From assembly GCA_963680875.1 (NCBI GenBank), contig OY804588.1, forward strand, positions 94,854,233 through 94,918,232: a stretch of DNA of 64,000 nt, in the 5' to 3' direction. The notes beneath the pieces are model-generated. The model was not told the DNA's origin and made no database searches. It worked only from the letters and a program-made list of their open reading frames with translations. The position numbers and the translations under genes are program-made. Positions within the stretch are counted from its first letter, which is position 1. Each line of letters begins with the position of its first letter. This DNA comes from Bathymodiolus brooksi (taxonomy: Eukaryota; Mollusca; Bivalvia; Mytilida; Modiolidae). Positions 7,974-22,600 of this stretch are shown one piece after another.

Positions 7974-10970
7974 TTGACTATGAGGGTAGCTGATGGAGGT
8001 TATTCTAATCTTTTGACTATGAGTGTAGCTGATGAAGGTTATTCTAATATTTTGACTATGAGTGTAGCTGATGAAGGTTATTCTAATCTTTTGACTATGA
8101 GTGTAGCTGATGAAGTTTATTCTAATATTTTGACTTTGAGTGTAGCTGATGGAGGTTATTCTAATCTTTTGACTATGAGTGTAGCTGATGAAGGTTATTC
8201 TAATCTTTTGACTATGAGTGTAGCTGATGAAGGTTATTCTAATATTTTGACTATGAGTGTAGCTGATGAAGGTTATTCTAATATTTTGACTATGAGTGTA
8301 GCTGATGAAGGTTATTCTAATCTTTTGACTATGAGTGTAGCTGATGAAGGTTATTCTAATATTTTGACAATGAGTGTAGCTGATGAAGGTTATTCTAATC
8401 TTTTGACTATGAGGGTAGCTGATGAAGGTTATTCTAATCTTTTGACTATGAGGGTAGCTGATGAAGGTTATTCTAATATTTTGACTATGAGTGTAGCTGA
8501 TGAAGGTTATTCTAATCTTTTGACTATGAGTGTAGCTGATGAAGGTTATTCTAATATTTTGACTATGAGTGTAGCTGATGAAGGTTATTCTAATCTTTTG
8601 ACTATGAGTGTAGCTGATGAAGGTTATTCTAATATTTTGACTATGAGTGTAGCTGATGAAGGTTATTCTAATCTTTGGACTATGAGTGTAGCTGATGAAG
8701 GTTATTGTAATATTTTGACTATGAGTGTAACTGATGAAGGTTATTCTAATATTTTGACTATGAGTGTAGCTGATGAAGGTTATTCTAATATTTTGACTAT
8801 GAGTGTAGCTGATGAAGGTTATTCTAATCTTTTGACTATGAGTGTAGCTGATGAAGGTTATTCTAATATTTTGACTATGAGTGTAGCTGATGAAGGTTAT
8901 TCTAATCTTTTGACTATGAGGGTAGCGGATGAAGGTTATTCTAATCTTTTGACTATGAGGGTAGCTGATGAAGGTTATTCTAATATTTTGACTATGAGTG
9001 TAGCTGATGAAGGTTATTCTAATCTTTTGACTATGAGTGTAGCTGATTAAAGTTATTCTAATATTTTGACTATGAGTGTAGCTGATGAAGGTTATTCTAA
9101 TCTTTTGACTATGAGTGTAGCTGATGAAGGTTATTCTAATATTTTGACTATGAGTGTAACTGATGAAGGTTATTCTAATATTTTGACTATGAGTGTAGCT
9201 GATGAAGGTTATTCTAATATTTTGACTATGAGTGTAGCTGATGAAGGTTATTCTAATCTTTTGACTATGAGTGTAGCTGATGAAGGTTATTCTAATCTTT
9301 TGACTATGAGTGTAGCTGATGAAGGTTATTCTAATCTTTTGACTATGAGTGTTGCCGATGAAGGTTATTCTAATATTTTGACTGAGTGTAGCTGATGGAG
9401 GTTATTCTAATATTTTGACTATGAGTGTAGCTGATGAAGGTTATTCTAATCTTTTGACTATGAGTGTAGCTGATGAAGGTTATTCTAATATTTTGACTAT
9501 GAGTGTAGCTGATGAAGGTTATTCTAATATTTTGACTATGAGTGTAGCTGATGAAGGTTATTCTAATCTTTTGACTATGAGTGTAGCTGATGAAGGTTAT
9601 TCTAATATTTTGACTATGAGTGTAGCTGATGAAGGTTATTCTAATCTTTTGACTATGAGTGTAGCTGATGAAGGTTATTCTAATCTTTTGACTATGAGTG
9701 TAGCTGATGAAGTTTATTCTAATATTTTGACTTTGAGTGTAGCTGATGGAGGTTATTCTAATCTTTTGACTATGAGTGTAGCTGATGAAGGTTATTCTAA
9801 TCTTTTGACTATGAGTGTAGCTGATGAAGGTTATTCTAACATTTTGACTCTGAGTGTAGCTGATGAAGGTTATTCTAATCTCTTGACTATGAGTGTAGGT
9901 GATGAAGGTTATTCTAATATTTTGACTATGAGTGTAGCTGATGAAGGTTATTCTAATCTCTTGACTATGAGTGTAGCTGATGAAGGTTATTCTAATATTT
10001 TGACTGAGTGTAGCTGATGAAGGTTATTCTAATATTTTGACTATGAGTGTAGCTGATGAATGCTATTCTAATCTCTTGACTATGAGTGTGGCTGATGAAG
10101 GTTATTCTAACATTTTGACTATGAGTGTAGCTGATGAAGGTTATTCTAATCTCTTGACTATGAGTGTAGCTGATGAAGGTTATTCTAATATTTTGACTAT
10201 GAGTGTAGCTGATGAAGGTTATTCTAATCTTTTGACTATGAGTGTAGCTGATGAAGGTTATTCTAATATTTTGACTATGAGTGTAGCTGATGAAGGTTAT
10301 TCTAATCTTTTGACTATGAGTGTAGCTGATGAAGGTTATTCTAATATTTTGACTATGAGTGTAGCTGATGAAGGTTATTCTAATCTTTTGACTATGAGGG
10401 TAGCTGATGAAGGTTATTCTAATCTTTTGACTATGAGGGTAGCTGATGAAGGTTATTCTAATATTTTGACTATGAGTGTAGCTGATGAAGGTTATTCTAA
10501 TCTTTTGACTATGAGTGTAGCTGATGAAGGTTATTCTAATATTTTGACTATGAGTGTAGCTGATGAAGGTTATTCTAATCTTTTGACTATGAGTGTAGCT
10601 GATTAAAGTTATTCTAATATTTTGACTATGAGTGTAGCTGATGAAGGTTATTCTAATCTTTTGACTATGAGTGTAGCTGCTGAAGGTTATTTTAATATTT
10701 TGACTATGAGTGTAACTGATGAAGGTTATTCTAATATTTTGACTATGAGTGTAGCTGATGAAGGTTATTCTAATATTTTGACTATAAGTGTAGCTGATGA
10801 AGGTTATTCTAATCTTTTGACTATGAGTGTAGCTGATGAAGGTTATTCTAATCTTTTGACTATGAGTGTAGCTGATGAAGGTTATTCTAATCTTTAGACT
10901 ATGAGTGTTGCTGATGAAGGTTATTCTAATATTTTGACTGAGTGTAGCTGATGGAGGTTATTCTAATCTT
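7974..10970 (+). repeat. Core higher-order repeat, copy 2 (2,997 bp)
   Basis: The marker order is that of copy 1, and markers from 6069 on sit at a constant +2,997. A private TTTGGACT change occurs near 8674. The whole segment reappears at 20429-23425 with a constant 12,455-bp offset and no length change across nine consecutive markers. Confidence 0.88.
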
Positions 10971-12333
10971 TTGACTATGAGGGTAGCTGATGGAGGTTAT
11001 TCTAATCTTTTGACTATGAGTGTAGCTGATGAAGGTTATTCTAATATTTTGACTATGAGTGTAGCTGATGAAGGTTATTCTAATCTTTTGACTATGAGGG
11101 TAGCTGATGAAGGTTATTCTAATCTTTTGACTATGAGGGTAGCTGATGAAGGTTATTCTAATATTTTGACTATGAGTGTAGCTGATGAAGGTTATTCTAA
11201 TCTTTTGACTATGAGTGTAGCTGATGAAGGTTATTCTAATATTTTGACTATGAGTGTAGCTGATGAAGGTTATTCTAATCTTTTGACTATGAGTGTAGCT
11301 GATTAAAGTTATTCTAATATTTTGACTATGAGTGTAGCTGATGAAGGTTATTCTAATCTTTTGACTATGAGTGTAGCTGATGAAGGTTATTTTAATATTT
11401 TGACTATGAGTGTAACTGATGAAGGTTATTCTAATATTTTGACTATGAGTGTGGCTGATGAAGGTTATTCTAACATTTTGACTATGAGTGTAGCTGATGA
11501 AGGTTATTCTAATCTCTTGACTATGAGTGTAGCTGATGAAGGTTATTCTAATATTTTGACTATGAGTGTAGCTGATGAAGGTTATTCTAATCTTTTGACT
11601 ATGAGTGTAGCTGATGAAGGTTATTCTAATATTTTGACTATGAGTGTAGCTGATGAAGGTTATTCTAATCTTTTGACTATGAGTGTAGCTGATGAAGGTT
11701 ATTCTAATATTTTGACTATGAGTGTAGCTGATGAAGGTTATTCTAATCTTTTGACTATGAGGGTAGCTGATGAAGATTATTCTAATCTTTTGACTATGAG
11801 GGTAGCTGATGAAGGTTATTCTAATATTTTGACTATGAGTGTAGCTGATGAAGGTTATTCTAATCTTTTGACTATGAGTGTAGCTGATGAAGGTTATTCT
11901 AATATTTTGACTATGAGTGTAGCTGATGAAGGTTATTCTAATCTTTTGACTATGAGTGTAGCTGATTAAAGTTATTCTAATATTTTGACTATGAGTGTAG
12001 CTGATGAAGGTTATTCTAATCTTTTGACTATGAGTGTAGCTGATGAAGGTTATTTTAATATTTTGACTATGAGTGTAACTGATGAAGGTTATTCTAATAT
12101 TTTGACTATGAGTGTAGCTGATGAAGGTTATTCTAATATTTTGACTATAAGTGTAGCTGATGAAGGTTATTCTAATCTTTTGACTATGAGTGTAGCTGAT
12201 GAAGGTTATTCTAATCTTTTGACTATGAGTGTAGCTGATGAAGGTTATTCTAATCTTTAGACTATGAGTGTTGCTGATGAAGGTTATTCTAATATTTTGA
12301 CTGAGTGTAGCTGATGGAGGTTATTCTAATCTT
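10971..12333 (+). repeat. Core higher-order repeat, truncated copy (1,363 bp)
   Basis: It starts with the same ATGAGGGTAGCTGATGGAGG anchor but lacks the middle of the full repeat and jumps to GTGGCTGATG and AACATTTTG units. Two further copies of exactly 1,363 bp lie at 23426-24788 and 32298-33660, so the truncated form was copied as a unit. Confidence 0.85.
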
Positions 12334-14338
12334 TTGACTATGAGGGTAGCTGATGGAGGTTATTCTAATCTTTTGACTATGAGTGTAGCTGATGAAGGTT
12401 ATTCTAATATTTTGACTATGAGTGTAGCTGATGAAGGTTATTCTAATCTTTTGACTATGAGTGTAGCTGATGAAGTTTATTCTAATATTTTGACTTTGAG
12501 TGTAGCTGATGGAGGTTATTCTAATCTTTTGACTATGAGTGTAGCTGATGAAGGTTATTCTAATCTTTTGACTATGAGTGTAGCTGATGAAGGTTATTCT
12601 AATATTTTGACTATGAGTGTAGCTGATGAAGGTTATTCTAATATTTTGACTATGAGTGTAGCTGATGAAGGTTATTCTAATCTTTTGACTATGAGTGTAG
12701 CTGATGAAGGTTATTCTAATATTTTGACAATGAGTGTAGCTGATGAAGGTTATTCTAATCTTTTGACTATGAGGGTAGCTGATGAAGGTTATTCTAATCT
12801 TTTGACTATGAGGGTAGCTGATGAAGGTTATTCTAATATTTTGACTATGAGTGTAGCTGATGAAGGTTATTCTAATCTTTTGACTATGAGTGTAGCTGAT
12901 GAAGGTTATTCTAATATTTTGACTATGAGTGTAGCTGATGAAGGTTATTCTAATCTTTTGACTATGAGTGTAGCTGATGAAGGTTATTCTAATATTTTGA
13001 CTATGAGTGTAGCTGATGAAGGTTATTCTAATCTTTTGACTATGAGTGTAACTGATGAAGGTTATTCTAATATTTTGACTATGAGTGTAGCTGATGAAGG
13101 TTATTCTAATATTTTGACTATGAGTGTAGCTGATGAAGGTTATTCTAATCTTTTGACTATGAGTGTAGCTGATGAAGGTTATTCTAATATTTTGACTATG
13201 AGTGTAGCTGATGAAGGTTATTCTAATCTTTTGACTATGAGGGTAGCGGATGAAGGTTATTCTAATCTTTTGACTATGAGGGTAGCTGATGAAGGTTATT
13301 CTAATATTTTGACTATGAGTGTAGCTGATGAAGGTTATTCTAATCTTTTGACTATGAGTGTAGCTGATTAAAGTTATTCTAATATTTTGACTATGAGTGT
13401 AGCTGATGAAGGTTATTCTAATCTTTTGACTATGAGTGTAGCTGATGAAGGTTATTCTAATATTTTGACTATGAGTGTAACTGATGAAGGTTATTCTAAT
13501 ATTTTGACTATGAGTGTAGCTGATGAAGGTTATTCTAATATTTTGACTATGAGTGTAGCTGATGAAGGTTATTCTAATCTTTTGACTATGAGTGTAGCTG
13601 ATGAAGGTTATTCTAATCTTTTGACTATGAGTGTAGCTGATGAAGGTTATTCTAATCTTTTGACTATGAGTGTTGCCGATGAAGGTTATTCTAATATTTT
13701 GACTGAGTGTAGCTGATGGAGGTTATTCTAATATTTTGACTATGAGTGTAGCTGATGAAGGTTATTCTAATCTTTTGACTATGAGTGTAGCTGATGAAGG
13801 TTATTCTAATATTTTGACTATGAGTGTAGCTGATGAAGGTTATTCTAATATTTTGACTATGAGTGTAGCTGATGAAGGTTATTCTAATCTTTTGACTATG
13901 AGTGTAGCTGATGAAGGTTATTCTAATATTTTGACTATGAGTGTAGCTGATGAAGGTTATTCTAATCTTTTGACTATGAGTGTAGCTGATGAAGGTTATT
14001 CTAATCTTTTGACTATGAGTGTAGCTGATGAAGTTTATTCTAATATTTTGACTTTGAGTGTAGCTGATGGAGGTTATTCTAATCTTTTGACTATGAGTGT
14101 AGCTGATGAAGGTTATTCTAATCTTTTGACTATGAGTGTAGCTGATGAAGGTTATTCTAACATTTTGACTCTGAGTGTAGCTGATGAAGGTTATTCTAAT
14201 CTCTTGACTATGAGTGTAGGTGATGAAGGTTATTCTAATATTTTGACTATGAGTGTAGCTGATGAAGGTTATTCTAATCTCTTGACTATGAGTGTAGCTG
14301 ATGAAGGTTATTCTAATATTTTGACTGAGTGTAGCTGA
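12334..14338 (+). repeat. Core higher-order repeat, third full-type copy, cut by module M
   Basis: It follows the full-type order from the anchor to the GTAGGTGATG region, and module M then takes over at 14339. It differs from copy 2 by loss of the TATTGTAAT unit before the GTAACTGATG unit near 13050. Confidence 0.83.
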
Positions 14339-15348
14339 TGAAGGTTATTCTAATATTTTGACTATGAGTGTAGCTGATGAATGCTATTCTAATCTTTTGA
14401 CTGAGTGTAGCTGATGAAGGTTATTCTAATCTTTTGACTATGAGTGTACCTGATGAAGGTTATTGTAATCTTTTGACTATGAGTGTAGCTGATGAAGGTT
14501 ATTCTAATCTTTTGACTATGAGTGTAGCTGATGAAGATTATTCTAAACTTTTGACTATGAATTTAGCTGATGAAGGTTATTCTAATCGTTTGACTGAGTG
14601 TAGCTGATGAAGGTTATTCTAATCGTTTGACTATGAGTGTAGCTGATGAAGGTTATTCTAATCTCTTGACTATGAGTTTAGCTGATGAAGGTTATTCTAA
14701 TATTTTGACTGAGTGTACCTGATGAAGGTTATTCTAATCTCTTTACTATGAGTGTAGCTGATGAAGGTTATTCTAATATTTTGACTATGAGTGTACCTGA
14801 TGAAGGTTATTCTAATCTCTTGACTATGAGTGTAGCTGATGAAGGTTATTGTAATATTTTGACTATGAGTGTAGCTGATGAAGGTTATTCTAATCTCTTG
14901 ACTATGAGTGTAGCTGATGAACATTATTCTAATATTTTGACTATGAGTGTAGCTGATGAAGGTTATTCCAATCTTTTGACTATGAGTGTAGCTGATGAAT
15001 GTTATTCTAATCTTTTGACTGAGTGTAGCTGATGAAGGTTATTCCAATCTTTTGACTATGAGTGTAGCTGATGAAGGTCATTCCAATCTTTTGACTTTGA
15101 GTGTAGCTGATGAAGGTTATTCTAATCGTTTGACTATGAGTGTCCCTGATGGAGGTTATTCTAATCTCTTGACTATGAGTGTAGCTGATGAAGGTTATTC
15201 TAATATTTTGACTATGAGTGTAGCTGATGAAGGTTATTCTAATCTCTTGACTATGAGTGTAGCTGATGAACATTATTCTAATATTTTGATTATGAGTGTA
15301 GCTGATGAAGGTTATTCTAATCTTTTGACTATGAGTGTAGCTGATTAA
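14339..15348 (+). repeat. Variant module M, copy 1 (1,010 bp)
   Basis: Markers in order are GAATGCTATT, GTACCTGATG with TATTGTAAT, GAAGATTATTCTAAACTT, ATGAATTTAGC, TCGTTTGACTGAG, CTCTTTACTATG, GAACATTATT, TATTCCAAT, GGTCATTCC, GTCCCTGATGG, and a closing GATTAA. It holds ancestral-looking GTACCT (SVPDEGYS) units. Antisense frames of 75 and 88 codons occur here only because of GAACAT units; I do not call them genes. Confidence 0.87.
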
Positions 15349-18300
15349 AGTTATTCTAATATTTTGACTATGAGTGTAGCTGATGAAGGTTATTCTAATC
15401 TTTTGACTATGAGTGTAGCTGATGAAGGTTATTCTAATCTTTTGACTATGAGTGTAGCTGATGAAGGTTATTCTAAGATTTTGACTATGAGGGTAGCTGA
15501 TGAAGGTTATTCTAATCTTTTGACTATGAGGGTAGCTGATGAAGGTTATTCTAATATTTTGACTATGAGTGTAGCTGATGAAGGTTATTCTAATCTTTTG
15601 ACTATGAGTGTGGCTGATGAAGGTTATTCTAATATTTTGACTATGAGTGTAGCTGATGAAGGTTATTCTAATCTTTTGACTATGAGTGTAGCTGATGAAG
15701 GTTATTCTAATATTTTGACTATGAGTGTAGCTGATGAAGGTTATTCTAATCTTTTGACTATGAGTGTAGCTGATTAAAGTTATTCTAATATTTTGACTAT
15801 GAGTGTAGCTGATGAAGGTTATTCTAATCTTTTGACTATGAGTGTAGCTGATGAAGGTTATTCTAATATTTTGACTATGAGTGTAACTGATGAAGGTTAT
15901 TCTAATATTTTGACTATGGGTGTAGCTGATGAAGGTTATTCTAATCTTTTGACTATGAGTGTAGCTGATTAAAGTTATTCTAATATTTTGACTATGAGTG
16001 TAGCTGATGAAGGTTATTCTAATCTTTTGACTATGAGTGTAGCTGATGAAGGTTATTCTAATATTTTGACTATGAGTGTAACTGATGAAGGTTATTCTAA
16101 TATTTTGACTATGAGTGTAGCTGATGAAGGTTATTCTAATATTTTGACTATGAGTGTAGCTGATGAAGGTTATTCTAATCTTTTGACTATGAGTGTAGCT
16201 GATGAAGGTTATTCTAATCTTTTGACTATGAGTGTAGCTGATGAAGGTTATTCTAATCTTTTGACTATGAGTGTTGCCGATGAAGGTTATTCTAATATTT
16301 TGACTGAGTGTAGCTGATGGAGGTTATTCTAATATTTTGACTATGAGTGTAGCTGATGAAGGTTATTCTAATCTTTTGACTATGAGTGTAGCTGATGAAG
16401 GTTATTCTAATATTTTGACTATGAGTGTAGCTGATGAAGGTTATTCTAATATTTTGACTATGAGTGTAGCTGATGAAGGTTATTCTAATCTTTTGACTAT
16501 GAGTGTAGCTGATGAAGGTTATTCTAATATTTTGACTATGAGTGTAGCTGATGAAGGTTATTCTAATCTTTTGACTATGAGTGTAGCTGATGAAGGTTAT
16601 TCTAATCTTTTGACTATGAGTGTAGCTGATGAAGTTTATTCTAATATTTTGACTTTGAGTGTAGCTGATGGAGGTTATTCTAATCTTTTGACTATGAGTG
16701 TAGCTGATGAAGGTTATTCTAATCTTTTGACTATGAGTGTAGCTGATGAAGGTTATTCTAACATTTTGACTCTGAGTGTAGCTGATGAAGGTTATTCTAA
16801 TCTCTTGACTATGAGTGTAGGTGATGAAGGTTATTCTAATATTTTGACTATGAGTGTAGCTGATGAAGGTTATTCTAATCTCTTGACTATGAGTGTAGCT
16901 GATGAAGGTTATTCTAATATTTTGACTATGAGTGTAGCTGATGAATGCTATTCTAATCTCTTGACTATGAGTGTGGCTGATGAAGGTTATTCTAACATTT
17001 TGACTATGAGTGTAGCTGATGAAGGTTATTCTAATCTCTTGACTATGAGTGTAGCTGATGAAGGTTATTCTAATATTTTGACTATGAGTGTAGCTGATGA
17101 AGGTTATTCTAATCTTTTGACTATGAGTGTAGCTGATGAAGGTTATTCTAATATTTTGACTATGAGTGTAGCTGATGAAGGTTATTCTAATCTTTTGACT
17201 ATGAGTGTAGCTGATGAAGGTTATTCTAATATTTTGACTATGAGTGTAGCTGATGAAGGTTATTCTAATCTTTTGACTATGAGGGTAGCTGATGAAGGTT
17301 ATTCTAATCTTTTGACTATGAGGGTAGCTGATGAAGGTTATTCTAATATTTTGACTATGAGTGTAGCTGATGAAGGTTATTCTAATCTTTTGACTATGAG
17401 TGTAGCTGATGAAGGTTATTCTAATATTTTGACTATGAGTGTAGCTGATGAAGGTTATTCTAATCTTTTGACTATGAGTGTAGCTGATTAAAGTTATTCT
17501 AATATTTTGACTATGAGTGTAGCTGATGAAGGTTATTCTAATCTTTTGACTATGAGTGTAGCTGCTGAAGGTTATTTTAATATTTTGACTATGAGTGTAA
17601 CTGATGAAGGTTATTCTAATATTTTGACTATGAGTGTAGCTGATGAAGGTTATTCTAATATTTTGACTATAAGTGTAGCTGATGAAGGTTATTCTAATCT
17701 TTTGACTATGAGTGTAGCTGATGAAGGTTATTCTAATCTTTAGACTATGAGTGTTGCTGATGAAGGTTATTCTAATATTTTGACTGAGTGTAGCTGATGG
17801 AGGTTATTCTAATCTTTTGACTATGAGGGTAGCTGATGGAGGTTATTCTAATCTTTTGACTATGAGTGTAGCTGATGAAGGTTATTCTAATATTTTGACT
17901 ATGAGTGTAGCTGATGAAGGTTATTCTAATCTTTTGACTATGAGGGTAGCTGATGAAGGTTATTCTAATCTTTTGACTATGAGGGTAGCTGATGAAGGTT
18001 ATTCTAATATTTTGACTATGAGTGTAGCTGATGAAGGTTATTCTAATCTTTTGACTATGAGTGTAGCTGATGAAGGTTATTCTAATATTTTGACTATGAG
18101 TGTAGCTGATGAAGGTTATTCTAATCTTTTGACTATGAGTGTAGCTGATTAAAGTTATTCTAATATTTTGACTATGAGTGTAGCTGATGAAGGTTATTCT
18201 AATCTTTTGACTATGAGTGTAGCTGATGAAGGTTATTTTAATATTTTGACTATGAGTGTAACTGATGAAGGTTATTCTAATATTTTGACTATGAGTGTGG

Positions 18301-18522
18301 CTGATGAAGGTTATTCTAACATTTTGACTATGAGTGTAGCTGATGAAGGTTATTCTAATCTCTTGACTATGAGTGTAGCTGATGAAGGTTATTCTAATAT
18401 TTTGACTATGAGTGTAGCTGATGAAGGTTATTCTAATCTTTTGACTATGAGGGTAGCTGATGAAGGTTATTCTAATCTTTTGACTGAGTGTAGCTGATGA
18501 AGGTTATTCTAATCTTTTGACT
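15349..18522 (+). repeat. Core segment after M copy 1
   Basis: It has the core marker order, with three GATTAA units close together (15346, 15775, 15970). A 37-bp unit present in sister copies is missing near 16921, which joins two blocks into a 384-codon open stretch ending at 17491. It corresponds to 29754-33003, with the offset stepping 14,405, 14,442 and 14,481 bp, that is, by one 37-bp and one 39-bp unit. Confidence 0.85.
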
Positions 18523-19695
18523 GAGTGTAGTTGATGAAGGTTATTCTAATCGTTTGACAGAGTGTAGCTGATGAAGGTTATTCTAATCTTTTGACTATGA
18601 GTGTAACTGATGAAGGTTATTCTAATCTTTTGACTGATTGTAGCTGATGAAGGTTACTCTAATCTGTTCACTATGAGTGTAGCTGATGAAGGTTATTCTA
18701 ATATTTTGACTGAGTGTAGCTGATGAAGATTATTCTAATCTTATGATTATGAGTGTAACTGATGAAGGTTATTCTAATCTTTTGACTATGAGTGTAGCTC
18801 ATGAAGGTTATTCTAATCTTTTGACTGAGTGTAGTTGATGAAGGTTATTCTAATCTTTTGACTGAGTGTAGCTGATGAAGGTTATTCTAATCTTTTGACT
18901 GAGTGTAGCTGATGAAGGTTATTCTAATCTTTTGACTATGAGTGTAGCTGATGAAGGTTATTCTAATCTTTTGACTATGAGTGTAGCTGATGAAGGTTAT
19001 TCTAATCTTTTGACTGAGTGTAGCTGATGAAGGTTATTCTAATCTTTTGACTGAGTGTAGCTGATGAATGTTATTCTAATCTTTTGACTATGAGTGTAGC
19101 TGATGAAGGTTATTCTAATCTTTTGACTATGAGTGTAGCTGATGAAGGTTATTCTAATCTTTTGACTGAGTGTAGTTGATGAAGGTTATTCTAATCGTTT
19201 GACAGAGTGTAGCTGATGAAGGTTATTCTAATCTTTTGACTATGAGTGTAGCTGATGAAGGTTATTCTAATCTTTTGACTGATTGTAGCTGATGAAGGTT
19301 ACTCTAATCTGTTCACTATGAGTGTAGCTGATGAAGGTTATTCTAATATTTTGACTGAGTGTAGCTGATGAAGATTATTCTAATCTTATGATTATGAGTG
19401 TAACTGATGAAGGTTATTCTAATCTTTTGACTATGAGTGTAGCTCATGAAGGTTATTCTAATCTTTTGACTGAGTGTAGTTGATGAAGGTTATTCTAATC
19501 TTTTGACTGAGTGTAGCTGATGAAGGTTATTCTAATCTTTTGACTGAGTGTAGCTGATGAAGGTTATTCTAATCTTTTGACTATGAGTGTAGCTGATGAA
19601 GGTTATTCTAATCTTTTGACTGAGTGTAGCTGATGAAGGTTATTCTAATCTTTTGACTAAGTGTAGCTGATGAAGGTTATTCTAATCTTTTGACT
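18523..19695 (+). repeat. Edge module E pair inserted inside the core
   Basis: The module E pair of 3110-4282 reappears with a constant 15,413-bp offset at every marker I checked (GAGTGTAGTTG at 3110/18523, GATTGTAGC at 3223/18636, start of pure core at 4283/19696). It brings an edge-type, 37-bp-rich island into the core. This fits unequal exchange or a copied segment that starts in the edge, rather than independent evolution. Confidence 0.88.
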
Positions 19696-22600
19696 ATGAG
19701 TGTAGCTGATGAAGGTTATTCTAATATTTTGACTATGAGTGTAGCTGATGAAGGTTATTCTAATCTTTTGACTATGAGTGTAGCTGATGAAGGTTATTCT
19801 AATATTTTGACTATGAGTGTAGCTGATGAAGGTTATTCTAATCTTTTGACTATGAGGGTAGCTGATGAAGGTTATTCTAATCTTTTGACTATGAGGGTAG
19901 CTGATGAAGGTTATTCTAATATTTTGACTATGAGTGTAGCTGATGAAGGTTATTCTAATCTTTTGACTATGAGTGTAGCTGATGAAGGTTATTCTAATAT
20001 TTTGACTATGAGTGTAGCTGATGAAGGTTATTCTAATCTTTTGACTATGAGTGTAGCTGATTAAAGTTATTCTAATATTTTGACTATGAGTGTAGCTGAT
20101 GAAGGTTATTCTAATCTTTTGACTATGAGTGTAGCTGATGAAGGTTATTTTAATATTTTGACTATGAGTGTAACTGATGAAGGTTATTCTAATATTTTGA
20201 CTATGAGTGTAGCTGATGAAGGTTATTCTAATATTTTGACTATAAGTGTAGCTGATGAAGGTTATTCTAATCTTTTGACTATGAGTGTAGCTGATGAAGG
20301 TTATTCTAATCTTTTGACTATGAGTGTAGCTGATGAAGGTTATTCTAATCTTTAGACTATGAGTGTTGCTGATGAAGGTTATTCTAATATTTTGACTGAG
20401 TGTAGCTGATGGAGGTTATTCTAATCTTTTGACTATGAGGGTAGCTGATGGAGGTTATTCTAATCTTTTGACTATGAGTGTAGCTGATGAAGGTTATTCT
20501 AATATTTTGACTATGAGTGTAGCTGATGAAGGTTATTCTAATCTTTTGACTATGAGTGTAGCTGATGAAGTTTATTCTAATATTTTGACTTTGAGTGTAG
20601 CTGATGGAGGTTATTCTAATCTTTTGACTATGAGTGTAGCTGATGAAGGTTATTCTAATCTTTTGACTATGAGTGTAGCTGATGAAGGTTATTCTAATAT
20701 TTTGACTATGAGTGTAGCTGATGAAGGTTATTCTAATATTTTGACTATGAGTGTAGCTGATGAAGGTTATTCTAATCTTTTGACTATGAGTGTAGCTGAT
20801 GAAGGTTATTCTAATATTTTGACAATGAGTGTAGCTGATGAAGGTTATTCTAATCTTTTGACTATGAGGGTAGCTGATGAAGGTTATTCTAATCTTTTGA
20901 CTATGAGGGTAGCTGATGAAGGTTATTCTAATATTTTGACTATGAGTGTAGCTGATGAAGGTTATTCTAATCTTTTGACTATGAGTGTAGCTGATGAAGG
21001 TTATTCTAATATTTTGACTATGAGTGTAGCTGATGAAGGTTATTCTAATCTTTTGACTATGAGTGTAGCTGATGAAGGTTATTCTAATATTTTGACTATG
21101 AGTGTAGCTGATGAAGGTTATTCTAATCTTTTGACTATGAGTGTAGCTGATGAAGGTTATTGTAATATTTTGACTATGAGTGTAACTGATGAAGGTTATT
21201 CTAATATTTTGACTATGAGTGTAGCTGATGAAGGTTATTCTAATATTTTGACTATGAGTGTAGCTGATGAAGGTTATTCTAATCTTTTGACTATGAGTGT
21301 AGCTGATGAAGGTTATTCTAATATTTTGACTATGAGTGTAGCTGATGAAGGTTATTCTAATCTTTTGACTATGAGGGTAGCGGATGAAGGTTATTCTAAT
21401 CTTTTGACTATGAGGGTAGCTGATGAAGGTTATTCTAATATTTTGACTATGAGTGTAGCTGATGAAGGTTATTCTAATCTTTTGACTATGAGTGTAGCTG
21501 ATTAAAGTTATTCTAATATTTTGACTATGAGTGTAGCTGATGAAGGTTATTCTAATCTTTTGACTATGAGTGTAGCTGATGAAGGTTATTCTAATATTTT
21601 GACTATGAGTGTAACTGATGAAGGTTATTCTAATATTTTGACTATGAGTGTAGCTGATGAAGGTTATTCTAATATTTTGACTATGAGTGTAGCTGATGAA
21701 GGTTATTCTAATCTTTTGACTATGAGTGTAGCTGATGAAGGTTATTCTAATCTTTTGACTATGAGTGTAGCTGATGAAGGTTATTCTAATCTTTTGACTA
21801 TGAGTGTTGCCGATGAAGGTTATTCTAATATTTTGACTGAGTGTAGCTGATGGAGGTTATTCTAATATTTTGACTATGAGTGTAGCTGATGAAGGTTATT
21901 CTAATCTTTTGACTATGAGTGTAGCTGATGAAGGTTATTCTAATATTTTGACTATGAGTGTAGCTGATGAAGGTTATTCTAATATTTTGACTATGAGTGT
22001 AGCTGATGAAGGTTATTCTAATCTTTTGACTATGAGTGTAGCTGATGAAGGTTATTCTAATATTTTGACTATGAGTGTAGCTGATGAAGGTTATTCTAAT
22101 CTTTTGACTATGAGTGTAGCTGATGAAGGTTATTCTAATCTTTTGACTATGAGTGTAGCTGATGAAGTTTATTCTAATATTTTGACTTTGAGTGTAGCTG
22201 ATGGAGGTTATTCTAATCTTTTGACTATGAGTGTAGCTGATGAAGGTTATTCTAATCTTTTGACTATGAGTGTAGCTGATGAAGGTTATTCTAACATTTT
22301 GACTCTGAGTGTAGCTGATGAAGGTTATTCTAATCTCTTGACTATGAGTGTAGGTGATGAAGGTTATTCTAATATTTTGACTATGAGTGTAGCTGATGAA
22401 GGTTATTCTAATCTCTTGACTATGAGTGTAGCTGATGAAGGTTATTCTAATATTTTGACTGAGTGTAGCTGATGAAGGTTATTCTAATATTTTGACTATG
22501 AGTGTAGCTGATGAATGCTATTCTAATCTCTTGACTATGAGTGTGGCTGATGAAGGTTATTCTAACATTTTGACTATGAGTGTAGCTGATGAAGGTTATT

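Noticed and set aside
16337..17491. A 384-codon open stretch (and others of 345-358 codons) as genes for a 13-residue-repeat protein
   Set aside because: Openness is an automatic result of a 39-bp stop-free monomer. No codon bias, signal peptide or unique terminal domain is present. The same stretch is cut by stops in sister copies, and most variants change the amino acid.
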